From contig CAYNSO010000040.1 of assembly GCA_964399735.1 (NCBI GenBank), forward strand, positions 1-29,183: 29,183 nucleotides of DNA. Direction: 5' to 3'. Positions 1 through 8,354 of this stretch are shown here, one piece after another (position 1 is the stretch's first letter; every line of letters begins with the position of its first letter). A program made the position numbers and the translations under genes. Under the pieces are notes generated by a model. It worked only from the letters and a program-made list of their open reading frames with translations. It had not been told where the DNA came from and made no database searches. The stretch comes from Fontivivens sp964399735 (GTDB lineage Bacteria > Zhuqueibacterota > Zhuqueibacteria > Residuimicrobiales > Krinioviventaceae).

Positions 1-7
1 CCACCCC

Positions 8-460
8 TCACCCCAGCATCTTCACCATTGCTATTTCGTCGCAGTCCGGGAATTTGGGGCAGTGGATGCAGTCTTTCCAGATCTTGTGCGGCAGGTCTTT
101 CTTGTCCGCCAGGGTAAAGCCGAGCTTGACGAAAAAGTCCGGCTTGTAGGTAAGCGTAAACACCTGCGGCAGTTCCAGGTCGCGGGCTTCGGCGAGCAGG
201 GTTTCAACAATACGGCGGCCCAGGCCCTGCCCCTGCTTGTCCGGCGCAATGGCCAGGGAGCGGACTTCGGCGAGGTCGCTCCAGATAATCGACAGCGCAC
301 CCACGCCGACCACCTTGCTCTCCTGCTCGATCACCACAAAATCGCGCAGCACGCTGTACACCTGCCCCTGCGTGCGCGGCAGCATTTCGCCCTTTTGCGC
401 ATAATAGTTAATGAGATCGACCAGTTGCGGTACGTCTTGTATTTTGGCTTTTCTGATCAT
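8..460 (-). CDS. argA: N-acetylglutamate synthase, short GNAT type (ArgA-like)
   Basis: A 150-residue GNAT acetyltransferase predicted to transfer acetyl from acetyl-CoA to the amino group of glutamate, the entry step of arginine synthesis, in the cytoplasm. The acetyl-CoA-binding motif A is visible as VRSLAIAPDKQGQGLGRRIV (about residues 67-86). The C-terminus has a Cys-containing tail (CIHCPKFPDC) that I recall from short stand-alone ArgA proteins; there is no amino-acid-kinase domain as in E. coli ArgA. The ATG overlaps the argD stop by 4 bp (ATGA, 457-460), so it is the last visible gene of the arg cluster. With ArgJ present it probably primes the acetyl cycle. The family is clear; glutamate as substrate is inferred from the neighbours. 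Confidence 0.85.
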   Translation of the reverse strand: MIRKAKIQDVPQLVDLINYYAQKGEMLPRTQGQVYSVLRDFVVIEQESKVVGVGALSIIWSDLAEVRSLAIAPDKQGQGLGRRIVETLLAEARDLELPQVFTLTYKPDFFVKLGFTLADKKDLPHKIWKDCIHCPKFPDCDEIAMVKMLG

Positions 461-1510
461 CGGGCTGACTCCAGTTCCTGCAAGGCGGCGGCGAATTTGT
501 TAGTAAATTCATCGATATGTTTATTGGCGACGATCAGCGGCGGCAGCAGGCGCACGGCGTTACTGCCGGTCTTGCAGATCAGCAGTCCCTGCTTGTAACA
601 CGCAGTGATCAGGAGCGCCGGATCGATGGTCAGTTCAATGCCGATCATCAGTCCCAACCCCCGCACCTCTTTGATGGCCGGGAATTTGGCTTGCAGGCCG
701 CGCAGTTTGTTTTGCAAATAGCCGCTTTTTTCGTTAATGGCGGCCAGGAACTGCGAGGCGGCAATGCGCTGCAAAATATCCAGGGCCACGCGGGTGGTGA
801 GCGGTCCACCGCCAAAGGTGCAGCCGTGGTCGCCCGGCTTGATGGCCGCGGCGACTTTATCTTTCAGCAGCGCCGCGCCGAGCGGCAGCCCCCCGGCGAT
901 GGGCTTGGCGTAGGTGGCAATATCCGGTTCGACGCCGAAATGCTCGCAAGCGCAGAACTTGCCGGTGCGGCCAAACCCGCATTGCACTTCGTCCAATACC
1001 AGCAATATATCGCGCTCGTCGCACAGCGCGCGCAGACCCTGCATAAATTCTTCAGTGGCGGGATAGATGCCGCCTTCGCCCTGCACCGGCTCGACNNNNN
1101 NNNNNNNNNNNNNNNNNNNNNNNNNNNNNNNNNNNNNNNNNNNNNNNNNNNNNNNNNNNNNNNNNNNNNNNNNNNNNNNNNNNNNNNNNNNNNNNGCCGC
1201 TGTTGCAGAAAAATACCTTGTCCGCAAAGGTCTGCTCGGTCAGGAACTGCGCCAGCAACACCTGGGGCTCGTTGTGGTAGAGGTTGGAGCAGTGCCACAG
1301 TTTGGCGGCCTGGTCGTGCAAAACGCGCAGGGTGCGCTCGTCGCCATAGCCAAAGGCATTAACGGCAATGCCGGCGACAAAATCGAGGTATTCCTTGCCG
1401 TCAGCGTCGTACAGGTACATGCCCTTGCCGTGGGTAAGGACAAAATCGGGCCGGGTATAGTTGCCCAGCAGTACATTATTTTCCAGTTCGATCAATTCTT
1501 GCGTATTCAT
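457..1510 (-). CDS. argD: Acetylornithine aminotransferase, interrupted by an assembly gap
   Basis: A PLP-dependent class III aminotransferase that converts N-acetylglutamate semialdehyde plus glutamate to N-acetylornithine. The N-terminal part carries YLDFVAGIAVNAFGYG and ends at FFCNSG, just before the expected TEAN. The C-terminal part resumes at VEPVQGEGG and contains LVLDEVQCGFGRTG and the PLP-lysine segment ATYAKPIAGGLPLG. A block of 100 N (1096-1195) replaces the segment between them. The two flanks are in different frames across exactly 100 bases, so the placeholder is not the true length; the family predicts roughly 80-85 missing codons. The ATG at 1510 lies 5 bp after the argB stop; a GTG at 1519 overlapping that stop is an alternative. 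The frame break is an assembly artefact, not a pseudogene. Confidence 0.9.
1096..1195. other. Assembly gap (100 N) inside argD
   Basis: Exactly 100 undetermined bases. Reading-frame arithmetic on both sides requires a real length divisible by 3, which 100 is not, so this is a placeholder of unknown size. Confidence 0.98.
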
Positions 1511-1515
1511 GGCTC

Positions 1516-2295
1516 TCACAGGTGAATGGTTGTGCCGGAGGCGGTTGCGTGAGTTAGATTGTTTTTTAAAGTAGCGGCGCCCTGCCAGCAGGTGATGTGT
1601 ACGCGCGCCACGCCGCCGTGCAGCGCGGCAAAAGCGGATTCCATTTTCGCCACCATGCCGTCCTTGATAACGCCCTCGCGGATCAGTTGTTCCGCTTCCG
1701 GCATGGACAGGGAGGCCAGCAGGCGCTCGCCGGATTTGACGCCGGGGACGTCTGTGAAATACAGCAGGTCTGTGCAGCCGGCGCCGATGGCCAGGGCTGC
1801 GGCGGCGCTGTCCGCATTGACGTTATAGCTGTTACCGGATTCGTCGGCGGAGATGGGGGAGACCACCGGCGTACGCCCCTGCCGCCATGCCTGCCACACT
1901 ACGTCCGGGTTGACTTGTTTGATCTGCCCGACATAGCCGTACTGCTGCCCCTGGCGGGCAATCGGCTCGGCAATGAGCAGTCCGCCGCTTTTGCCGGACA
2001 TACCGAGGCAGGGCAGACCGCCTTCCGTAAGATACCCGGTGATGCGGCTATTGATGTCGCCGGACAGTACCCGTTCGACAATGGCAATATCCTCTTTTTC
2101 GGTGACGCGGATGCCGTCGATAAATTTGGTGGGACGATTGGCCTGTTTGAGGGCGTTGGTGATTTCCGCGCCGCCGCCGTGCACAATCACTACCGACGTA
2201 TCGGGCAGGGATTTGATAGCCTCGGCCAGTTGCAGGTAGCTGCTTTTATCGTCAAAGGCGCGTCCGCCTATTTTTATCAGGATTTTCGTGTTCAT
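1516..2295 (-). CDS. argB: Acetylglutamate kinase
   Basis: Phosphorylates N-acetylglutamate with ATP, the second step of arginine synthesis and often the arginine-feedback point. At 259 residues it has the usual length of the amino-acid-kinase family. The ATP/glycine-rich signatures KIGGRAFDD near the N-terminus and VIVHGGGAEI near residue 40 are present, as is YNVNADSAAAALAIGAG in the second half. I chose the ATG at 2295 because it overlaps the argC stop as ATGA (2292-2295); an upstream in-frame start at 2310 would extend into argC. I did not recognise the N-terminal helix typical of arginine-inhibited hexameric enzymes, so feedback control is uncertain. Confidence 0.93.
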   Translation of the reverse strand: MNTKILIKIGGRAFDDKSSYLQLAEAIKSLPDTSVVIVHGGGAEITNALKQANRPTKFIDGIRVTEKEDIAIVERVLSGDINSRITGYLTEGGLPCLGMSGKSGGLLIAEPIARQGQQYGYVGQIKQVNPDVVWQAWRQGRTPVVSPISADESGNSYNVNADSAAAALAIGAGCTDLLYFTDVPGVKSGERLLASLSMPEAEQLIREGVIKDGMVAKMESAFAALHGGVARVHITCWQGAATLKNNLTHATASGTTIHL

Positions 2296-3320
2296 GTCAG
2301 TAAGCCGCACTCCTCCGGCAGGCCCAGCATCAGGTTCATGTTCTGAACGGCCTGGGAACTGGCGCCTTTGCCAAGATTGTCGATAGCGGCAAAGAGAATG
2401 ATGGTTTTGCCGCCGGGGGCTTCCGCGCCGAGAAAGCAGTAATTGCTGTTGGCCGCCATTTTCATAGAGGGATAGTCTTCCTGCAGGATATGCACAAACG
2501 GTTCGGCGGCGTATGTATTTTGCCAGATCTGTAAAACCTGCGTTTTATCCATAACGGAATTGCTTTTAGCGTAAATGGTCGAGAGCATACCGCGCGTCAG
2601 CGGCGTGAGATGCGGGGTGAAAATAATATCGGCTTTTTGGCCGCTGAAATTTTGCAGATGCGTCTCCATTTCGCCAACGTGCCGATGCCGGCGACCCGCC
2701 TTGTAGGGGGACAAATTCTCGTTGACCTGCACATAGTGGGTGGTTTTGGACGGGGTTTTGCCCGCGCCGGAGACGCCGGATTTTGAATCGACGATGATTA
2801 TATCATCGGCCAGCACACCCGCTTGCAGCAGCGGAATAAGGGCAAGCTGCACACCGGTGGGGTAGCAGCCGGGGTTGCCGACAATGGCGGCGGTTTTGAT
2901 TTTATCCCGGTTCCATTCCGGCAGGCCATAAACCGACCGGTCAAGCAAATCCGGGGCGGGATGCTCCATACCGTACCAGGCTTTGTAGACCGCTGGGTCG
3001 CTGAAACGGAAATCCGCGCCCAGGTCGATGACTTTGATATTCTTTGCCACAAATGTGCGCGCCAGGGGAGCGGATTGCCCGGCCGGCAGGCACAGGAATA
3101 CCAGGTCCACCGCCATAGCAGTTGACTGCTGCGCGGTGATGAGACGCATGTCTTTATAGAGCGGCATGTGCGGGTAGACAGCCGCCAGCGAGGCCCCGGC
3201 TTCTTTTTCCGAGGTGACGAACGCCACTTCTGCCTGCGGGTGCAGGATCAGACAGCGCAGCAGTTCCTCGCCGGTATAGCCGGTGGCGCCGATAATGCCG
3301 ATTTGCTTTTTATTATTCAT
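2292..3320 (-). CDS. argC: N-acetyl-gamma-glutamyl-phosphate reductase
   Basis: Reduces N-acetylglutamyl phosphate to the semialdehyde with NADPH, the third step of the acetylated arginine pathway. The 342-residue length is typical. The Rossmann motif is IGIIGATGYTGEELLR (residues 7-22) and the catalytic cysteine is in VGNPGCYPTG (Cys152). A conserved HRHVGEME segment follows at about residues 212-220. The start overlaps the proC stop by one base (TGATG, 3318-3322) and the stop overlaps argB, implying translational coupling along proC-argC-argB. Confidence 0.95.
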   Translation of the reverse strand: MNNKKQIGIIGATGYTGEELLRCLILHPQAEVAFVTSEKEAGASLAAVYPHMPLYKDMRLITAQQSTAMAVDLVFLCLPAGQSAPLARTFVAKNIKVIDLGADFRFSDPAVYKAWYGMEHPAPDLLDRSVYGLPEWNRDKIKTAAIVGNPGCYPTGVQLALIPLLQAGVLADDIIIVDSKSGVSGAGKTPSKTTHYVQVNENLSPYKAGRRHRHVGEMETHLQNFSGQKADIIFTPHLTPLTRGMLSTIYAKSNSVMDKTQVLQIWQNTYAAEPFVHILQEDYPSMKMAANSNYCFLGAEAPGGKTIILFAAIDNLGKGASSQAVQNMNLMLGLPEECGLLT

Positions 3321-4039
3321 CAGGATTTGTTATCCACATTGTTTTTTTGTTCAAGGAATTGCGACAACTCGCGTGATTTTTGGGTGGCGATTTCGACGGC
3401 GCGGATGAGCATGGGGCGCAGGCCGCTCTCTTCCAGCTCCTTGATCGCTTTGATGGTAGTGCCGCCGGGGGTTGTCACCTGGTCGCGCAGCACCGCAGGG
3501 TGGACGCCGGTTTCCTTGACCAGCTTGGCGGAACCCAGTACCGTTTGCGCCGCCAGGCGGATGGCCACATCGCGGGGCAGGCCCATCATTACGCCGCCGT
3601 CGGTGAGCGCCTCGATGACCATATAGATATAGGCCGGGCCGCTGCCGCTCAGGCCGGTAATCGTGTCCATCAATGATTCGCTAACCAGTTCNNNNNNNNN
3701 NNNNNNNNNNNNNNNNNNNNNNNNNNNNNNNNNNNNNNNNNNNNNNNNNNNNNNNNNNNNNNNNNNNNNNNNNNNNNNNNNNNNNNNNNNNGTCAGCAGG
3801 TCGCTGATCGCCTGCGGTTTGACGCAAAAGACGATCACATCGGCAAAAGCCACCGCTTTTTTGTTGTCGGTGGTGGTGGTTACTTTCCATTTATCCGCTA
3901 TAAATTGCAGACGTTCTTCCCGCGTATCGGTGGCGATGACGTTTTCGGGATTGGTGAGGTTGGCCTTGAGCAGCCCGCCGAGCAGGGCTTCGCCCATGTT
4001 GCCGACGCCGATAAAGGCTATTTTTCTGCTGAACAGCAT
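3320..4039 (-). CDS. proC: Pyrroline-5-carboxylate reductase, interrupted by an assembly gap
   Basis: Catalyses the last step of proline synthesis, the NAD(P)H-dependent reduction of pyrroline-5-carboxylate. The N-terminus has IAFIGVGNMGEALLGGLLKA, the dinucleotide-binding motif, and VIVFCVKP. After the gap the C-terminal dimerisation domain shows GLSGSGPAYIYMVIEALTDG and the conserved DQVTTPGGTT. The 100-N block (3692-3791) keeps the frame by chance; about 30 more residues are missing by comparison with the roughly 270-residue family. A GGAG Shine-Dalgarno (near 4045-4049) precedes the ATG. It is the first gene after the hairpin array and leads argC-argB-argD-argA, so it may be expressed separately from argJ. 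Confidence 0.92.
   Translation of the reverse strand: MLFSRKIAFIGVGNMGEALLGGLLKANLTNPENVIATDTREERLQFIADKWKVTTTTDNKKAVAFADVIVFCVKPQAISDLLXXXXXXXXXXXXXXXXXXXXXXXXXXXXXXXXXXELVSESLMDTITGLSGSGPAYIYMVIEALTDGGVMMGLPRDVAIRLAAQTVLGSAKLVKETGVHPAVLRDQVTTPGGTTIKAIKELEESGLRPMLIRAVEIATQKSRELSQFLEQKNNVDNKS
3692..3791. other. Assembly gap (100 N) inside proC
   Basis: Exactly 100 undetermined bases. The flanking proC frames require a true length leaving remainder 1 on division by 3. The family suggests nearly twice 100 bases are missing. Confidence 0.97.
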
Positions 4040-4370
4040 AGGGTCTCCGGTTGTTGAGTGTTAATATTTAGGCTCGCCCTGGGAATCCATACCAGGGCGG
4101 AAAATAGGGCAGGACATGTTGTCCTGCAGATTCTTTTCTACAGGTTACATTTTGAAACAAAGTTTCAAGGACAATTTCCCATCCAAACTGGAGTTTGGAT
4201 GGGAGGGCTGCATTCTCCCTCCCAAGTTGGACATGGGAGGAACTAATTGACAAAGCTGAGCTTTGCAAATTATAAAAAAATAAACCGTTTAAAGGTTGCT
4301 GAATTTCATCCAAGTACAACTTGGCAACTTTCCTTCTCAAATGCAATTTGGGAAGGAGAAAAATCATCTC
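4040..4370. repeat. Gene-free spacer with a tandem array of about nine hairpins
   Basis: The 331 bp between argJ and proC hold a series of short inverted repeats. Arms: 4075-4082/4092-4099, 4109-4116/4120-4127, 4152-4158/4162-4168, 4178-4189/4192-4203 (12 bp perfect), 4218-4224/4234-4240, 4251-4256/4260-4265, 4283-4286/4294-4297 (weak), 4310-4315/4319-4324 and 4332-4342/4346-4356 (11 bp, one G-T pair). Stems are different in sequence from one another, although several share a CCAA...TTGG core. None is followed by a clear T-run on either strand, so they are not ordinary intrinsic terminators. A 99-codon open frame across the array on the minus strand reads the palindromes and has no family resemblance. 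Likely a mosaic of repetitive palindromic elements or a structured intra-operon RNA. Confidence 0.8.
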
Positions 4371-5585
4371 TCACGTATGGTAATCTGCGTTGATGGTAAT
4401 ATAATCATGCGTCAAATCGCAGGTATACACAGTGGCAGAATACGGGCCAACGCCCAGTCCGACGTTAATTGGTATTTCCGTGAGCAGCAACGCTTTTCTT
4501 ATCCTTTCAATATCAAACGGAATGGCAGCGCCTCTATCTGCTACAGTAATGCCGGCGAATTGGATTTTAAAATTATTTGCATCAACCACAGCGCCGCTGG
4601 CGCCAATGGCCTGCACAACCCGGCCCCAGTTGGGGTCCTGACCGAATATGGCGGTTTTGACCAGCGCGGAATTGGCGATAGACTTGGCCGCCCTGGCCGC
4701 ATCTTCGCGGGATTGCGCCTGATCGACAGTTATAATGACCAGTTTGGTAGCGCCTTCGCCGTCGCGGGCGATGATTTTTGCCATCTCTATAGACAGCGAG
4801 GTAAGGGCGTCTGTGAATATCCGGTAATTATCATCAGTTGCTGTTATTTTTTTATTTTTTGCCTGGCCGTTGGCGAACAGGAAAATGCAGTCGTTGGTGC
4901 TCATTTCGCCGTCTATGGTCAGCATGTTAAAAGACAGGCTTACCGCCTCTCTCAGGGCGGCGAGTAAAAGCGGTTGTTCAATAGCAACATCGCTGGTCAT
5001 CACGCAAATCATGGTCGCCAAATTGGGATTAATCATGCCGCTGCCTTTGGCAATGGCGCCAATGCTGCACGGCTTGCCATCCAGTTGAAAAGTGACCGAT
5101 ATATGCTTGGGATGGCTATCTGTGGTCATAATCGCGCGGGCTGCGTCGATGCCGCTGTCTTTTGCCAGCGCGGCACGGGATTTGGGCATGGCGTCGCGGA
5201 TCAACTGCATGGGCAAATGGTGGCCGATGACGCCGGTATTGGCGACATACACCAGTTCCGGATCGATGTGTAATTCCTGCGCCGCCAGGGCCGCCATTTC
5301 GTGGACGTCGTCAAATCCTTGCTGACCTGTGCAAGCGTTGGCAATGCCGCTGTTGATGATGATTGCCTGACCTGCCCCGGTTAGGGCTTTTTGGCGGTCA
5401 ACCACAATACATGGCGCCGGCACCCGGTTACTGGTAAACATGGCAGCCAAACTGCACGGGGCGTCGCTGGCGATCAACGCCAGGTCCGGCCCGTTTTGTT
5501 TAATTAGACAATGCACCCCGGAAGCTTTGAATCCCTGCGGGGTGGTTATGGAACCGTTGGTAATTGAAAAATCAGTATTATTCAT
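4371..5585 (-). CDS. argJ: Glutamate N-acetyltransferase/amino-acid N-acetyltransferase
   Basis: Transfers acetyl from N-acetylornithine to glutamate, recycling the acetyl group; some members also use acetyl-CoA. The protein is a self-cleaving precursor. The cleavage motif KGSGMINPNLATM is present, with the predicted N-terminal nucleophile of the beta chain at Thr191. The C-terminus (DLTHDYITINADY) matches the family ending. The ATG at 5585 is preferred; a TTG at 5594 would add three residues. It lies 39 bp downstream of cimA and is followed by the hairpin array. Having ArgJ means ArgE is not needed for ornithine release. Whether it is mono- or bifunctional cannot be told from sequence by eye. 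Confidence 0.94.
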   Translation of the reverse strand: MNNTDFSITNGSITTPQGFKASGVHCLIKQNGPDLALIASDAPCSLAAMFTSNRVPAPCIVVDRQKALTGAGQAIIINSGIANACTGQQGFDDVHEMAALAAQELHIDPELVYVANTGVIGHHLPMQLIRDAMPKSRAALAKDSGIDAARAIMTTDSHPKHISVTFQLDGKPCSIGAIAKGSGMINPNLATMICVMTSDVAIEQPLLLAALREAVSLSFNMLTIDGEMSTNDCIFLFANGQAKNKKITATDDNYRIFTDALTSLSIEMAKIIARDGEGATKLVIITVDQAQSREDAARAAKSIANSALVKTAIFGQDPNWGRVVQAIGASGAVVDANNFKIQFAGITVADRGAAIPFDIERIRKALLLTEIPINVGLGVGPYSATVYTCDLTHDYITINADYHT

Positions 5586-5624
5586 TAAAGGCAAACCTGT
5601 TAAAATTCCAGAACATCATTAAAA

Positions 5625-7205
5625 TTAATTCTTGTTTACTTCTTTTTTCATCAACAGCCAGGTGATGCGATCGACCAGGGCTTGCCAGCTTGCCTCAATA
5701 ATATTTTCCGAGACGCCTACCGTCCCCCATGTCAAATCACCAGCTTGCGATTCGATATACACCCGCACTTTGGCCGCCGTACCTTCGGTACTGTCCAGCA
5801 CCCGTACTTTATAATCGATCAGGTACATCTCTTTCAGTATGGGATAAAAATGCTCCAGGGCTTTGCGCAAGGCGCAGTCCAGAGCATCAACCGGGCCGTG
5901 TCCCCCGGCGGCAGTATGCTCAACCGTGCCGTTCACTTTAACCTTGACCACAGCTTCGGAATAGATCGAGTTCTCTTCGTGCTTGTCAACAATTACCCGC
6001 GCACTTTCCAGTTCAAAGAAATTGCGGAACTTGCCGGTGGATTTGTGAATGAGAATTTCAAAAGACCCGTCGGCGCCTTCATACTGGTAACCGAGGTGTT
6101 CCATCTCTTTCAGTTTATCCACAATGCCTTTAACCACCTCCTGGTCGCTGGAAAGATCAAGGCCCATTTCTTCTGCTTTTTGCAGAATATTACTTTGGCC
6201 GGACTGGTCGGAAATGAGCACCCGCTGTTTATTGCCGATAACCGCCGGGTCGATGTGCTCATAAGTGCGGCGATTGCGGCGTACAGCGCTGACATGGATG
6301 CCGCCTTTATGGGCAAAGGCGCTGTTACCGACAAACGGCATTTCCTCGCGATGCGGCATATTGGCCATTTCGCTGATATAGCGGGACAACAGGGTCAGTT
6401 CCTGGAGTTTAAGATTCTTATTCACCTGTACCGGCATCTTTAATGCGGCGTTGGCAATAATGGAGCACAAATTGGCATTACCACAGCGTTCGCCATAGCC
6501 GTTAAAGGTGCCCTGAATGTGCATGACGCCTTGTTCCAGGGCTATCAGGGAATTGGCGACTGCCACGTCACCGTCATTGTGGGCGTGAATGCCAAAGCAC
6601 ACATCTGGAAACAGCTTTTGCACGGTTTCAATAATTTCTTTAACTCGTGAAGGTAACGTGCCCCCGTTGGTATCGCACAGCACCAGGCAATCCGCGCCGG
6701 CTGCTTCCGCTATTTGCAGGGTGAGAATGGCATAATCCGGGTTGTCTCTGTAACCGTCAAAAAAATGTTCGGCGTCATAGATCACTTCCTTGCCGTTGTC
6801 TTTGAGATAGGCAATGGAATCGCGGATGAGTTCCAGGTTAATTTCCAAAGTAGTGCGCAGCCCTTCGGTAACGTGCAGATCCCAGGTTTTGCCGAATATG
6901 GTGACCACCGGGGTTTTGGCGGCAAGTAACAGTTGAATGTTTTCATCCTCCGATACTTTGGCTTTCACTCGCCGGGTGCTGCCGAACGCGGCCAGTTTGG
7001 CATGCTTCCATTCTATATCCATAGCACGGGTAAAGAATTGCATATCTTTGGGGTTGGAACCCGGCCAGCCGCCTTCAATATAATCCATACCGAAATCATC
7101 CAGGCGTTTGGCGATTTTTATTTTATCTTCGGCAGAAAACAGAATGCCTTCACTTTGCGAACCATCGCGCAGGGTGGTATCATAGAGTAAAAGTCGACCC
7201 GGCAT
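5625..7205 (-). CDS. cimA: Citramalate synthase
   Basis: Condenses pyruvate and acetyl-CoA to (R)-citramalate, giving 2-oxobutyrate and so isoleucine without threonine deaminase. The N-terminal HMGL-type TIM barrel starts with LLLYDTTLRDGSQSEG, followed by DYIEGGWPGSNPKD, the CimA-type AEHFFDGYRDNPDYA segment, LCDTNGG and GIHAHNDGDVAVANS (metal-binding His pair). The C-terminus is a LeuA-type allosteric domain with TAAGGHGPVDALD. The DGSQSEG and HFFDGY signatures separate it from LeuA and homocitrate synthase. A strong GGAGG lies 6 nt before the ATG at 7205; another ATG at 7208 is only 3 nt away. Its position between leuB and argJ fits a shared branched-chain operon. Confidence 0.9.
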   Translation of the reverse strand: MPGRLLLYDTTLRDGSQSEGILFSAEDKIKIAKRLDDFGMDYIEGGWPGSNPKDMQFFTRAMDIEWKHAKLAAFGSTRRVKAKVSEDENIQLLLAAKTPVVTIFGKTWDLHVTEGLRTTLEINLELIRDSIAYLKDNGKEVIYDAEHFFDGYRDNPDYAILTLQIAEAAGADCLVLCDTNGGTLPSRVKEIIETVQKLFPDVCFGIHAHNDGDVAVANSLIALEQGVMHIQGTFNGYGERCGNANLCSIIANAALKMPVQVNKNLKLQELTLLSRYISEMANMPHREEMPFVGNSAFAHKGGIHVSAVRRNRRTYEHIDPAVIGNKQRVLISDQSGQSNILQKAEEMGLDLSSDQEVVKGIVDKLKEMEHLGYQYEGADGSFEILIHKSTGKFRNFFELESARVIVDKHEENSIYSEAVVKVKVNGTVEHTAAGGHGPVDALDCALRKALEHFYPILKEMYLIDYKVRVLDSTEGTAAKVRVYIESQAGDLTWGTVGVSENIIEASWQALVDRITWLLMKKEVNKN

Positions 7206-7238
7206 CATGCGCCTCCATTCAAGTTAGTGTTTATAGAC

Positions 7239-8297
7239 TTATAGCCCGTTAGCCACCAGGTCGCCCACTTCGGTGGTCGAGTAACCCATTTTACCGGCAG
7301 CCAGGCTTTTCAGTTTGTTGGCGGTAACGTTCATGACGGATTTTTCAATCGCCTGGGCTGCTTGAGTCTCGCCGAGATGGTCGAGCATCATCGCGCCGGA
7401 ACAGATCGCCGCCAGCGGGTTGATGACGTTTTTATTCGTGTACTTGGGCGCCGAACCGCCGATAGGTTCAAACATGCTTACGCCTTCGGGATTGAGATTG
7501 CCGCCGGCGGCAATGCCCATACCACCCTGGGTAATGGCGCCGAGGTCGGTGATAATATCGCCAAACATATTGCCGGTTACAATCACATCGAACCATTCCG
7601 GATTCTTGACCATCCACATACAGGTAGCGTCTACATGATAATATTCGCGTTTGATATCGGGATACTCTTTTTCGCCGATTTCATGGAATGCCCGTTCCCA
7701 CAAGTCATAAACGTAGGTCAGCACATTGGTCTTGCCGCACAGGGCCAGGGTTTTCCTTTTATTCCGTTTGCGGGTGTATTCAAACGCATAGCGCAGGCAG
7801 CGTTCTACCTGGAAGCGGTTATATACCATGCTTTGAATCGCAACCTCGCTTGGGGTGCCTTTCATGGTAACGCCGCCAATGCCGGTATACACATCGCCGG
7901 TGTTTTCGCGGACGACTACATAATCGATATGCTCCGGGCCTTTATCTTTGAGGGGCGTTTCCACGCCGGGGTATAGCTTGATCGGCCGCAGGTTGATATA
8001 CTGATCCAGTTCAAAACGCAGGCGTAATAAAATTCCTTTTTCAAGAATACCGGGTTTGACGTCCGGGTGGCCAATAGCGCCGAGGAAAATGGCGTCGAAT
8101 TTTCTGAGATCATCGGCGGCAGAGTCGGGCAGCACTTCGCCGGTGCGGATATAGCGGTCGCCGCCAAAATCAAAGGTTTGATAATCGAGTTTAAAATTAT
8201 ATGCCTTTGCGGCAGCTTCGAGTACTTTAACACCTTCACGCACAACTTCCGGGCCGGTGCCGTCTCCCGGCAGTATGGCTATTTTATAACTTTTCAC
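7239..8297 (-). CDS. leuB: 3-isopropylmalate dehydrogenase
   Basis: An NAD-dependent beta-decarboxylating dehydrogenase that oxidises 3-isopropylmalate; with CimA present it would also be expected to act on beta-methylmalate for isoleucine. At 352 residues it has normal length. IAILPGDGTGPEVV opens the protein, EKGILLRLR is the substrate-loop helix resembling the LeuB specificity motif, and VVRENTGDVYTG and GNMFGDIITDLGA carry catalytic Tyr and metal-binding Asp residues. EPIGGSAPKY is the NAD-binding end. The start is a GTG (8295-8297) preceded by AAGGA. The RENTGDVY motif is unlike the E. coli LeuB RELTGGIY type and leans towards isocitrate-dehydrogenase-like relatives. The neighbourhood argues for LeuB; homoisocitrate or tartrate dehydrogenase is the less likely alternative. 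Confidence 0.88.
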   Translation of the reverse strand: MKSYKIAILPGDGTGPEVVREGVKVLEAAAKAYNFKLDYQTFDFGGDRYIRTGEVLPDSAADDLRKFDAIFLGAIGHPDVKPGILEKGILLRLRFELDQYINLRPIKLYPGVETPLKDKGPEHIDYVVVRENTGDVYTGIGGVTMKGTPSEVAIQSMVYNRFQVERCLRYAFEYTRKRNKRKTLALCGKTNVLTYVYDLWERAFHEIGEKEYPDIKREYYHVDATCMWMVKNPEWFDVIVTGNMFGDIITDLGAITQGGMGIAAGGNLNPEGVSMFEPIGGSAPKYTNKNVINPLAAICSGAMMLDHLGETQAAQAIEKSVMNVTANKLKSLAAGKMGYSTTEVGDLVANGL

Positions 8298-8322
8298 AAT
8301 TGATCCTTTCAGTTGAACCCTG

Positions 8323-8338
8323 ATCCGGAAAACCGGAT
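8323..8338. repeat. Short hairpin in the leuA-leuB spacer
   Basis: A perfect 6-bp inverted repeat (8323-8328 with 8333-8338) with a 4-nt loop lies in the 57-bp spacer between leuA and leuB. No T-run follows in the direction of transcription, so it looks like an intercistronic stem rather than a terminator. Confidence 0.5.
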
Positions 8339-8354
8339 TTACAGGTTATGGTTA

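Noticed and set aside
517..1362. Long plus-strand frames opposite argD, argB, argC and leuB
   Set aside because: They are antisense shadows of strongly conserved minus-strand genes and carry no recognisable motifs.
457..1510. argD as a frameshifted pseudogene
   Set aside because: The frame break coincides with the 100-N placeholder; both flanks are intact and motif-complete.
4075..4356. CRISPR array or integron attC-like array
   Set aside because: There is no repeated unit of constant sequence with spacers; each hairpin differs, and no cas genes or integrase are nearby.
4068..4367. A 99-codon open frame on the minus strand between argJ and proC
   Set aside because: It simply reads through the hairpin array; the palindromes dictate its sequence and it resembles no protein family.
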